Assembly (NCBI GenBank): GCA_002428485.1
Contig: DIWM01000035.1
Coordinates: forward strand, 29,404-93,403
Origin: Deltaproteobacteria bacterium UBA6106
GTDB lineage: Bacteria > Desulfobacterota > Syntrophorhabdia > Syntrophorhabdales > Syntrophorhabdaceae
Reading direction: 5' to 3'
DNA length: 64,000 bases
Shown: positions 41,047 to 49,164 of the stretch, one piece after another
Numbering within the stretch: the stretch's first letter is position 1
Layout of the letters: each line of letters begins with the position of its first letter
The notes under the pieces: generated by a model
What the model saw: only the letters and a program-made list of their open reading frames with translations
Told to the model about the DNA's origin: nothing
Databases searched by the model: none
Position numbers and translations under genes: made by a program

Positions 41047-42021
41047 GTGAGCAACTATGAATATCATAAGCCTCAAACGGTCAAAGAGGCCATCGGTCTC
41101 ATGGAGAGCCTTGAAAATGCGAAATACATCGCCGGCGGTACCGATGTGATAGTGCTGGTCAAGCAGGAAAAGCTCGCCCCGGCGAACCTTGTTTCTCTGC
41201 GAAACATCAGCGAGCTGGTGTATATCGACACTAAGGACGGCTTGAAGCTGGGGGCCGGGGTGACCCATAGCGCAATAGCCAATAACGAATTCATCAGAAA
41301 ACGTTATTCAGCCCTGGCGGATGCGGCGGGGGCTGTCGGTTCAAAGCAGATACGCAACGTTGCAACGATGGGCGGGAACATTTGCAATGCCGCCCCGTCC
41401 GCCGATACGGCATGCCCGCTATTGGTTCTTGACGCGAAGATCGTCATTGACGGGAAGGCGGGTAAGCGCGAAGTTCCCATCGATGATTTTTTTCTGGGGC
41501 CCAACAAAGTAGCTTTGAATGCGGGCGAGCTTGTTACGGGTTTTGTTTTGCCTGACCTTGGCAGCAACACCGGTTCTGCCTATATAAAACATGCGAGACG
41601 GCAGGCAATGGACCTGCCTATAATCGGAATAGCGGCGCGGGCAGCCATAAAAATTGACGGCAACGAAGCTGTATGCAGGGATTCCTTTGTCGCCGGCAAC
41701 GACATCTCGCAGACAATAAAACGGCTTGAAGATGAAAGGCTCGTTTTTGAAGATGTACGGATCGCCATGGGCGTTGTGGCCCCCCGGCCCGTAAGGGCGA
41801 AAAAGGCCGAAGAGGCCATAAAGGGCAAGATCATCTCGGAAAAACTTTTAAAAGAGATCGGCGAGATCGCGGCATCAGAATCGCAGCCAAGGGACAGCAT
41901 ACGGGGCGAGGCCTGGTACAGACGGGAAATGGTCAAGGTGCTCACCGGAAGGGCGATTCTCAGATCGATTGGCCGTATTGTCGGACCGGAGCAAATGACA
42001 AATCCGAACAGATTGTGGTAA
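41047..42021 (+). CDS. Molybdenum hydroxylase, FAD subunit
   Basis: The FAD-carrying subunit of a xanthine-oxidase-family hydroxylase, 324 residues. FAD-binding motifs are AKYIAGGTDVIVLVKQ and NVATMGGNICNAAPSAD. The extra [4Fe-4S]-binding insertion of the 4-hydroxybenzoyl-CoA reductase beta subunit is not seen (few Cys, none in a cluster). This argues for an oxidative hydroxylase rather than a phenol-removing reductase. The start is GTG 41047 after AAGGAGG. The three subunits are on separate genes in the order FAD, 2Fe-2S, Mo. Confidence 0.93.
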   Translation: MSNYEYHKPQTVKEAIGLMESLENAKYIAGGTDVIVLVKQEKLAPANLVSLRNISELVYIDTKDGLKLGAGVTHSAIANNEFIRKRYSALADAAGAVGSKQIRNVATMGGNICNAAPSADTACPLLVLDAKIVIDGKAGKREVPIDDFFLGPNKVALNAGELVTGFVLPDLGSNTGSAYIKHARRQAMDLPIIGIAARAAIKIDGNEAVCRDSFVAGNDISQTIKRLEDERLVFEDVRIAMGVVAPRPVRAKKAEEAIKGKIISEKLLKEIGEIAASESQPRDSIRGEAWYRREMVKVLTGRAILRSIGRIVGPEQMTNPNRLW

Positions 42022-42031
42022 GGGGGTTGCT

Positions 42032-42505
42032 ATGAAAAAAGAAATAACATTTACGCTGAACAATGAAAAGGTAGTCGTGGAAGTCGATCCCGGGTGGACG
42101 CTCCTCTATTTGCTTCGGGAGGTTTTTGAGTTAACGGGGACGAAAGAGGGGTGCGGAGTCGGAGAATGCGGGGCCTGCACGGTGATTGTCGATGGAGATG
42201 CCGTCAGTTCCTGCCTTTACCCGGTGCTGGAAGCAGAAGGCAAAAACGTGATTACAATTGAAGGCGTCGCTGCATCGGACGGGACGCTCCATCCTCTGCA
42301 GCAGGCCTTTATTGATAATAATGGTGTTCAGTGCGGCTACTGCACCAGCGGCATGATCATGTCCGCGAAGGCATTGCTGGAAAAGAAGGCTGTACCCACC
42401 GAAGAGGATATACGGACCAGTATCGCCGGCAACATCTGCCGTTGTACCGGATACGTCCAGATCGTTGAATCGGTTCAACAAGCGGCTGAAAGGATGAAAA
42501 AATAG
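42032..42505 (+). CDS. Molybdenum hydroxylase, [2Fe-2S] subunit
   Basis: The iron-sulfur subunit, 157 residues. The plant-type ferredoxin cluster is bound by KEGCGVGECGACTV and SSCLYP, the second cluster by CGYCTSG and ICRCTGY. It passes electrons from the Mo site to FAD. It starts 11 bp after the FAD-subunit stop with GGGG before the ATG, and lies between the FAD and Mo subunits as usual. Confidence 0.96.
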   Translation: MKKEITFTLNNEKVVVEVDPGWTLLYLLREVFELTGTKEGCGVGECGACTVIVDGDAVSSCLYPVLEAEGKNVITIEGVAASDGTLHPLQQAFIDNNGVQCGYCTSGMIMSAKALLEKKAVPTEEDIRTSIAGNICRCTGYVQIVESVQQAAERMKK

Positions 42506-42566
42506 AGGAACCATTGCGTCATACTACAACGTTAGCGCTGAGGTGCACTCAGCTTTAGGAGGAACA

Positions 42567-44954
42567 ATGGATAATTTGTTGCACGTAGGAAAGAATATTC
42601 CAAGAACCGCGGAAACTGATAAAGTGACCGGCCGGGCGGTCTACATGGACGAATATAAACGGCCCGGAATGTTACACGGAAAGATTTTGTACAGCCGATA
42701 CGCTCACGCCCGCATCAAATCAATCAACACCGAAAAGGCAAAGAACCTCCCGGGCGTGCGTGCCGTGATCACCGGCTACGACATACCGGATGTGAGGGTG
42801 GGTTTTCTAGGGGACCAGACCGTACTGAAACGTGATCTGGTTCGCCAGTTCAGGGATGAGGTGGCAGCGGTGGCAGCGATTACCCCTGAGATAGCCGAAG
42901 AGGCCCTCAAACTGATAGAGGTGGAATACGAGCCTTTGCCTGCCATATTCGATCCGCTGGAGGCCATGAAGCCCGACGCCCCCCTGGTACACGAAACAGA
43001 CGCGAGAGGGCGTCCATTAAGAAGCAACATACTCCCCTTGCCGTGGAAGTTCAACGCCGGAGATGTTGAAAAGGCACGCCAGGAATCTGCCTACACCGCA
43101 ACGGACAGCGTAAACACTCCCTGGATAAACCAATGTTGCATGGGGACAAGCGGATGTGTTGCCGAATTTGACAGCAACAATAACCTGATGTTTTGCAGCC
43201 AGACCAATGTCATCTTCGGCGCCAAGCAGCGGATTCAAACCTATCTGTTGAACATCGGCCTTAAAGGCAAAAAAATAAGGGTCATAAACCCGACCGTTGG
43301 CGGCAGTTTTGGCACAAAGCTTGATACCGACATCTATGAGTTCATCTGCATCCAACTGGCGTTGAAAACCCGCAAACCCGTCAGGATCAGGTTTACCAGG
43401 GAAGAAGAGTTTATGGCGCTGCCACCTCGACAGACAGCCCGTTTTACCATTGAACAGGGGTGCGATAAAAACGGACTGCTTACCTTCCGTAAGGTTGAGG
43501 CGATTCTTGATAACGGGGCATATACTTCGTGGGGTGCCACGACGCCGTCGGTAATGATGCTGCCAATATCATCCATGTACCGGGTGCCCAATGTCTCCTT
43601 TCAGGCTACCTGCGTGTATACGAATAATATTTATTCTCAGGCCATGAGGGGCTACGGGAATCCGCAGGCCGCTTTTGCGGTGGAAACATCCATGGATCAC
43701 CTGGCTGAAACCGCCGGAATTGATGCGGCTGAATTCAGAATGATAAACCGCAACCACCCCGGTGATGTTACTCCAATGGGCCTCAAGATCACCACCTGCC
43801 CTCTGGAGCAGTGCATTACTGCAGTGAAGGAAAAGATCAAATGGGATGAGAAGCGGGGCAAACGGAATGGTCGCGGGGTCGGAATGGCCTCGTTGATCCA
43901 CGTTGCGGGCGGCGCTCGGGTTTACCTCTCCGACGGCACCGGTATCCGCATAAAGGTGAATGAGAGCGGTGAGGTGGACGTGCTCTCCGGCAGCACGGAT
44001 CAGGGTCAGGGTTCGCCCACGGTCATCGCTCAGATCGTGGCCGAGGCTACCGGGTTCAAACCGGAAGACGTCAACATCGTCTTCGGGGACACGGCCCTTG
44101 GATTGTGGGATGCAGGTACCCACGCCAGCAGGCACACCTTCGTTGCCGGTAACGCTGCTGTTCGCGCCGGAGAAAAGGTAAAACAACAGATACTTGAACT
44201 GGCTGTTCAGTATATCCCGAAAATGGTCAAGAGGAGCCTGAAGCAACAGAAGAAGAAAAACCCTGATTTTGTTGAACCCGAGCTTGACTACACGCTGATC
44301 GACAGCCCGGAAAAGCTTGATCTCAGGAATCGGATGATATTTCCCAAGGCGGCTCCCGATCACCCCCACTTCAAGACAGAAGTCGGCAAAATATTGACCA
44401 GCGGGCTTCATGTCGGTACAGGCGAAAGCAAGGCAGTGGTTGCCGAGGTCTTTTGGGACCCCCCTACTGAAATGCTCAATGCCGAGATGAAAGGCAACTA
44501 CTCCTGCACATATGCTTTTGGAGCCGCCGGCGTGGAGGTGGAGGTTGACAGGCAGACCGGTGAGGTAAAGATCCTGAAGCTGGTATCGGCACACGATGTG
44601 GGCCGCGCTATCAATCCCTCGCTGGTAAAAGGCCAGATCTACGGCGCTGCGTACATAGGCGTTGGCTACGGCTTGACCGAAAGGGTGCAGCTTGTTGACG
44701 GCAAGGTTGTGAACCCTAATTTCAGGGATTACAAAATACTGACGGCGAACGATGCAATTCCCGTGGAGGCGGTCATCATTGAAGACCCTGATCCCGCAGG
44801 GCCTTATGGTGCAAAGGGTATCGGTGAACCGGGGCTTGTTCCAACCGCACCTGCCATCGCAAACGCCGTCTACGATGCGATAGGCGTTCGCATCAAAGAC
44901 CTGCCCATAACGCCCGAAAAGGTGCTGGCAGCCCTTAAGGCAAAGGAGGGGTAA
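42567..44954 (+). CDS. Molybdenum hydroxylase, molybdopterin-binding subunit
   Basis: The catalytic subunit, 795 residues, hydroxylating a carbon next to a ring N with water as oxygen source. It holds the xanthine-oxidase-family Mo-binding glycine loop VGGSFGTKLD (about 244-253), RGYGNPQAAFAVE, QGQGSPTVIAQIVAEATGF and the catalytic Glu loop GAKGIGEPGLVPTAP near residue 750. AGGAGG precedes the ATG 42567. In the island context its likely substrate is an N-heterocyclic acid such as indoleacetate, giving the 2-oxo form; this is inferred. The paired cysteine desulfurase gene downstream may supply the Mo=S sulfur. Confidence 0.95.
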   Translation: MDNLLHVGKNIPRTAETDKVTGRAVYMDEYKRPGMLHGKILYSRYAHARIKSINTEKAKNLPGVRAVITGYDIPDVRVGFLGDQTVLKRDLVRQFRDEVAAVAAITPEIAEEALKLIEVEYEPLPAIFDPLEAMKPDAPLVHETDARGRPLRSNILPLPWKFNAGDVEKARQESAYTATDSVNTPWINQCCMGTSGCVAEFDSNNNLMFCSQTNVIFGAKQRIQTYLLNIGLKGKKIRVINPTVGGSFGTKLDTDIYEFICIQLALKTRKPVRIRFTREEEFMALPPRQTARFTIEQGCDKNGLLTFRKVEAILDNGAYTSWGATTPSVMMLPISSMYRVPNVSFQATCVYTNNIYSQAMRGYGNPQAAFAVETSMDHLAETAGIDAAEFRMINRNHPGDVTPMGLKITTCPLEQCITAVKEKIKWDEKRGKRNGRGVGMASLIHVAGGARVYLSDGTGIRIKVNESGEVDVLSGSTDQGQGSPTVIAQIVAEATGFKPEDVNIVFGDTALGLWDAGTHASRHTFVAGNAAVRAGEKVKQQILELAVQYIPKMVKRSLKQQKKKNPDFVEPELDYTLIDSPEKLDLRNRMIFPKAAPDHPHFKTEVGKILTSGLHVGTGESKAVVAEVFWDPPTEMLNAEMKGNYSCTYAFGAAGVEVEVDRQTGEVKILKLVSAHDVGRAINPSLVKGQIYGAAYIGVGYGLTERVQLVDGKVVNPNFRDYKILTANDAIPVEAVIIEDPDPAGPYGAKGIGEPGLVPTAPAIANAVYDAIGVRIKDLPITPEKVLAALKAKEG

Positions 44955-45030
44955 GCGTGGCGTTAATCCGAGAGGTAAAGGTATGTGTCCCGGCCTAAGA
45001 AGATGATTTTCGAGTAGCAGGGGTGTCTGA

Positions 45031-46251
45031 ATGGACACGAAAAGGCTTATTTATCTGGATAATGCTGCCACGTCATTCCCCAAGCCACCGCAAGTGACGG
45101 AGGCAATGGTCTATTTCATGGAATACGTGGGCGCAAATCCGGGGCGCTCCGGTCATCCCCTCGCACGTGAGGCCGGCCGGATCGTTCAGGCTGCACGTGA
45201 TAATCTGGCGCGCCTCTTCAGCGTTGACGATCCATCCCGAATCAGTTTTGCATTGAATATCACCGAAGCTCTCAACACCGTGTTCCATGGGTATTTAAAC
45301 CCAGGCGACCATGTTGTGACCACTGCCATGGAGCACAATTCGGTAATGCGCCCTCTGGTATACTTGCGGGAAAAAAGGGATATAATGTTTGATGTCGCCC
45401 CCTGTGATCGCAGGGGGTTTTTGGATATTGATGCGCTGGCGAAACTGCTGCGAAAGAATACCCGGCTTGTGGTTGTGAACCACGCGTCCAATGTCTGCGG
45501 CACCTTGCAGGATGTAGCCGCAGTCAAAGGCGTTATCGGCGATATCCCTCTTTTGCTTGATACTGCTCAGACCGCCGGCGCCTGTCCCATAGATGCCAGG
45601 GCGCTCGGGGTCGACTTCCTGGCGTTCACCGGTCATAAGGGACTTATGGGCCCCCAGGGAACCGGAGGACTCTATGTGCGGAAAGGGATCGACCTCAGGC
45701 CCCTTAAACATGGTGGTACCGGCAGCCAATCAGAGAATATGCATCAACCCGGCTTTATGCCTGATGCCTTGGAAAGCGGAACACAAAATAATGTGGGGAT
45801 CGCCGGTCTTGGCGCTGCCGTTGCCTTTATTCTGGAAGAAGGTGTCGAAAAAATACGCTGTCATGAGCAGTCCTTGACAAAGGCGCTTCTCGACGGTATT
45901 TATGATCTCCATAACGTCGCCATATACGGTCCGTTAGATCCTGTGCAACAGGTGGCAACAGTTTCCCTTACATTCGACAGCACACTTTCGGAAGGGTCTG
46001 AAGGTTCGCTGGGATGCGGCGCCATCAACCTTGAATGGTTTAGCGACAGCGTGCCCATCGACGAGGCCGAAGACCGTCTCAGCAGCCAGTACAATATCCT
46101 CGTTCGAGTCGGGCTGCATTGCGCGCCCATTGCCCACCAGACAATCGGGACGTTTCCGGACGGGACCATTCGTCTCAGCATGGGGTATTTCAATACACTT
46201 GAAGATATCGATCTTGCCGTGCAGGCCATACGGCGTATCGCCGCTGCTTAG
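45031..46251 (+). CDS. Cysteine desulfurase/selenocysteine lyase-like aminotransferase
   Basis: A PLP enzyme of fold type I, class V, 406 residues. It begins LIYLDNAATSFPKPPQV; the PLP Lys is in FLAFTGHKGLMGPQG, and the Asp/Gln/His contacts are in LLLDTAQTAGA and NHASNVCGTLQ. The catalytic Cys is probably in VRVGLHCAPIAHQTIG. Compared with most SufS/CsdA enzymes it has an extra run of about 20 residues (LSEGSEGSLGCGAINLEWF) before that Cys. Next to the Mo hydroxylase, it may deliver sulfur to the molybdenum cofactor as NifS-like enzymes do for XDH in other bacteria; that is inference. Confidence 0.85.
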   Translation: MDTKRLIYLDNAATSFPKPPQVTEAMVYFMEYVGANPGRSGHPLAREAGRIVQAARDNLARLFSVDDPSRISFALNITEALNTVFHGYLNPGDHVVTTAMEHNSVMRPLVYLREKRDIMFDVAPCDRRGFLDIDALAKLLRKNTRLVVVNHASNVCGTLQDVAAVKGVIGDIPLLLDTAQTAGACPIDARALGVDFLAFTGHKGLMGPQGTGGLYVRKGIDLRPLKHGGTGSQSENMHQPGFMPDALESGTQNNVGIAGLGAAVAFILEEGVEKIRCHEQSLTKALLDGIYDLHNVAIYGPLDPVQQVATVSLTFDSTLSEGSEGSLGCGAINLEWFSDSVPIDEAEDRLSSQYNILVRVGLHCAPIAHQTIGTFPDGTIRLSMGYFNTLEDIDLAVQAIRRIAAA

Positions 46252-46269
46252 GCGATCCGCAAATTCAAT

Positions 46270-46397
46270 CCGGATGATTCCACGCAGCTTGCTGCGGGGT
46301 AACACTGTTCCCTCTCCCCTCGCGGGAGAGGGTAGGGTGAGGGGGCATAATCATGCCGTTTCTATCCTCTGATACCCCGCTGCTTGCGGCGGGGTAT
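46270..46397. repeat. Dispersed repeat copy 3
   Basis: Starts CCGGATGATTCCACGCAGC and ends GGCGGGGTATCAC. It has the same hairpin CCCTCTCCC-CTCGC-GGGAGAGGG and the TAGGGTGAGGGGG tract as copy 2, and also shares the preceding TTCAAT. It separates the convergent ends of the desulfurase gene and the response-regulator gene. Confidence 0.88.
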
Positions 46398-46412
46398 CAC
46401 TTTTTTTGTTTG

Positions 46413-46913
46413 CTACAGCCCTGACGTTTTTCCCCATTCACGCCAGTTGAGGCCGGTCTTCTTTTCCCAGTCCGATTCGAACTTGTCAGTGAAAAACGCG
46501 TGGAGCTTTTCGAAAAGGTTTTTCCACCCTGATTCAAAGTCGTGTTTGAAGACATCTTCAAGAAAAGGAACGACCTCGCCGAGCTTGTCTTTCGGAAGAT
46601 ATGAGCGGGCCTTCATATCATATGATTTTTTCAGGGCATCGGAACTCAGGGCGTGGGCGGTGAGCATGACGACCTTCATGTCCTTTTTGACCGCCAGGTC
46701 CAGGAGGTCAAAGCCCCGTACGCCCATAATATCCAGTATGACCACGTCATAAGGGTTGGATCCGATCAGCTTTGATGCAGCCTCAAAGGTTGTGGCCTTG
46801 TCGAATAGGCATTGCGGACAGGCGTCCCTGATCTCTTCCTCAAGGACCGTCAATACATCTGGCTCATCGTCAACAGCCAGGATCTTCTTTCCGTTTAAAA
46901 TGGACTCGCTCAT
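46413..46913 (-). CDS. Single-receiver response regulator
   Basis: A 166-residue response regulator with one receiver domain: acidic pocket AVDDEPD, phosphoacceptor Asp61 in VVILDIMGVRG, Thr in VVMLTAHAL and Lys in YLPKDKL. The last 45 residues (HDFESGWKNLFEKLHAFF, then WEKKTGLNWREW) are aromatic and charged, not a known DNA-binding domain. It may act by protein contact. It lies 24 bp downstream of the kinase gene at 46938. Confidence 0.88.
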   Translation of the reverse strand: MSESILNGKKILAVDDEPDVLTVLEEEIRDACPQCLFDKATTFEAASKLIGSNPYDVVILDIMGVRGFDLLDLAVKKDMKVVMLTAHALSSDALKKSYDMKARSYLPKDKLGEVVPFLEDVFKHDFESGWKNLFEKLHAFFTDKFESDWEKKTGLNWREWGKTSGL

Positions 46914-46937
46914 TATATCCTCCTTATTTGGTTTACA

Positions 46938-47678
46938 TTAAAGGGAAGGGATGCGGACGGTAAAACAGGAGCCCTCCCCTTCCCCGCTTTTTACCACGAT
47001 ATCCCCTCTCATCGTTTCCACGAGGGATTTTACGCATGAAAGGCCGAACCCGAGGCCCTCTGCGCCGCTTTGTGTTTTATTCTTCAGGTGAAAGAAACGC
47101 TTAAAGATGTAATCCTGTTTTTCCTGCGGGATACCTTCTCCGTCATCCTCGACGGTGACCACAAGGTCCATATCGCCGCTGATGACAAGCCTCATCTTTT
47201 CTTTGCGGTATTTCATTGCGTTGGTAATGAGGTTTCTCGTGATCTGCTGGATCTTCTTGCGGTCATGGATAAAAGGGTTTTTACTGTATCTGCCGGAGAC
47301 CTCGATGGAGATGCCGTTTGTGCCGAGCACACGGCTGAACTCTTTTTCGCCGGCCGTTTTTGACAGTGTGGAGGCGATATCGGGACTGACTATCTCAAGG
47401 GCTTCCAGGAGGGCCTCCCTTATAACCTCGGCAATCACGAGCTCATCTTTTCTGAACAGGCCCTCCTCTGACCGGTAAACCTCGATCATTTCCTGGAGGA
47501 GCGCCTTTGCCCTGTTTGCATTTCTGAGGACCATTTCGAGTGTTTCTCGCTGGGCAGCGGGGATGGGCCCGAATTTATCTTCTTTGCTTAAAAGTCTGTT
47601 GATGCTTGTCGAGACGATCGAAAGCGGCCCCGTCAGGTCGTGAATCAGCAAATCAACAAGAGGATATTTTCGCATCAT
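46938..47678 (-). CDS. Cytoplasmic histidine kinase
   Basis: A 246-residue kinase without membrane segment or sensor domain. The phospho-His is in LLIHDLTGPLSIV, the N box is RNLITNAMKYR, G1 DDGEGIP, and G2 GLGFGLSCVKSL. The signal must come from a partner protein. The frame is open to 47720, but two ATGs at 47678/47675 with GGGTGAGGG upstream are better. Its partner is probably the regulator at 46413. Confidence 0.87.
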   Translation of the reverse strand: MMRKYPLVDLLIHDLTGPLSIVSTSINRLLSKEDKFGPIPAAQRETLEMVLRNANRAKALLQEMIEVYRSEEGLFRKDELVIAEVIREALLEALEIVSPDIASTLSKTAGEKEFSRVLGTNGISIEVSGRYSKNPFIHDRKKIQQITRNLITNAMKYRKEKMRLVISGDMDLVVTVEDDGEGIPQEKQDYIFKRFFHLKNKTQSGAEGLGFGLSCVKSLVETMRGDIVVKSGEGEGSCFTVRIPSL

Positions 47679-47802
47679 TCTGCAGCCCTCACCCTGTAAT
47701 ATGTTCTTTTGAGGCAGCAAAAGTCAAATAAAAAGTACTGGCCGCAAAAGGTGAAAGGGTTCGAACATTTCACATTTCACTTTTCACGTTTCACTTTTTA
47801 GT

Positions 47803-49164
47803 TTACGTTCCATTCCCCGGCTTGACAATGTTATGCTTCTTGATCTTGTACCTCAGCATCCGCTCGCTTAATCCAAGCGCTGAAGCGGCCTTTGTCTGCA
47901 CCCAGTCTGCATTGATAAGGGCCCCGGTGATCATCTTCTTCTCAAGTGCCCCTACGGTGTCTTTCATCCTTTTTTCCTGCACAATGTCCGTCCCGGCAGA
48001 GGACAGCGGCAGATCCTCTTTGGATATGTAGTCTCCCCTTGTGAGGACGACGGCCCTTTCTATGACGTTTTCGAGCTCCCTCACGTTGCCTGGATAGTCA
48101 TGCTTGATAAGCATATCCCGCGCCTCGCTGGTAATACCTTTGATGCCCCGGTTGTGCCTGTCGTTGAACCTTTTCAGGAAATGATTGATAAGAAGCGGGA
48201 TATCTTCCCTTCTTTCTCTTAAAGGGGGCAGCGGTATAGCCACCACCTTCAGCCTGTAATAGAGGTCTTCCCGAAAGGCCCCCTTTTTAACCTCTTCCTC
48301 GATGTTCCTGTTCGTTGCCGTGATGATCCTCACATCAACCTTTACAGGGTGGAGCCCTCCCAGTCTTTCCACCTCTTTTTCCTGGATGACCCTTAAAAGC
48401 TTCGACTGAAGGGAAAGCGGTATGTCGCCAATCTCATCGAGGAAGATCGTCCCTTTGTTTGCCAGTTCAAATTTTCCTATCTTCCTCTGATATGCGCCGG
48501 TAAAGGCCCCTTTTTCATATCCGAACAATTCGCTCTCCAGAAGCGTCTCAGGGATCGCCGCACAGTTTACCTTGATAAGGGGGTGGTTCTTCCTTTCGCT
48601 TAATTCGTGAAGGAGGTTGACGATAACCTCTTTCCCTGCACCGCTTTCCCCTTCAATGATGCAGGTCGAGTCGGTCTTTGCTACCCTGACAACGAGGCTC
48701 GCCACCTCGTGCATCTTGTCGCTCTGGTATATGAAGTCCTCGGATTTGAACCTGTCTTTCAGTGTCTCTTTCAGGACCTTGTTCTCCCGGATGAGATGTG
48801 CCTTTTCCTCGATCTTTTTTATTTTAAAGAAAAGGTCATCGAGGTCTACCGGTTTTGTCAGATAATCTGTTGCGCCTGCCTTCAGGGCGTCAACGGCATT
48901 TTCAATGGTCCCGAAGGCAGTGATCATAATGATATCAACCTCAGGGTTTGTCTCTTTAAATGTTTTAAGGAGCGTCAAGCCGTTGGTATCAGGCAGCCTG
49001 TAATCAAGAAAGACGATCTCAAAGGAGTTGTTTTTGAACAGATCAATTGCGTCAGAGCCGTTTCCCGCGGTCGCGACGGTGTGCCCCTCTTTTTCCAGGA
49101 GGCCTCCGAGCAGTGTCCGTTGCGTCTCCTCATCCTCCACAATTAATATACGCGCCCTATCCAT
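47803..49164 (-). CDS. Sigma-54-dependent response regulator (ZraR/NtrC-like)
   Basis: A complete NtrC-type activator of 453 residues. The receiver has Asp54 in EIVFLDYRLPD. The AAA+ domain has GESGAGKEVI, the GAFTGA loop and IFLDEIGDIPL. The C-terminal Fis-type helix-turn-helix reads KTKAASALGLSERMLRYKIK-like (TKAASALGLSERMLRYKIKK). It overlaps the sensor kinase at 49157 by 8 bp. Its likely target is the sigma-54 promoter at 52141, upstream of the same operon, so the system would be autoregulated. Confidence 0.95.
   Translation of the reverse strand: MDRARILIVEDEETQRTLLGGLLEKEGHTVATAGNGSDAIDLFKNNSFEIVFLDYRLPDTNGLTLLKTFKETNPEVDIIMITAFGTIENAVDALKAGATDYLTKPVDLDDLFFKIKKIEEKAHLIRENKVLKETLKDRFKSEDFIYQSDKMHEVASLVVRVAKTDSTCIIEGESGAGKEVIVNLLHELSERKNHPLIKVNCAAIPETLLESELFGYEKGAFTGAYQRKIGKFELANKGTIFLDEIGDIPLSLQSKLLRVIQEKEVERLGGLHPVKVDVRIITATNRNIEEEVKKGAFREDLYYRLKVVAIPLPPLRERREDIPLLINHFLKRFNDRHNRGIKGITSEARDMLIKHDYPGNVRELENVIERAVVLTRGDYISKEDLPLSSAGTDIVQEKRMKDTVGALEKKMITGALINADWVQTKAASALGLSERMLRYKIKKHNIVKPGNGT

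Noticed and set aside
41047..44954. 4-hydroxybenzoyl-CoA reductase
   Set aside because: The FAD subunit has no [4Fe-4S] insertion and the neighbours include a hydantoinase, which favours a ring hydroxylase.
43569..45038. Long minus-strand frame (489 codons) opposite the Mo subunit
   Set aside because: It is antisense to a clear enzyme gene, has no start signal or recognisable motifs, and results from codon usage on the other strand.
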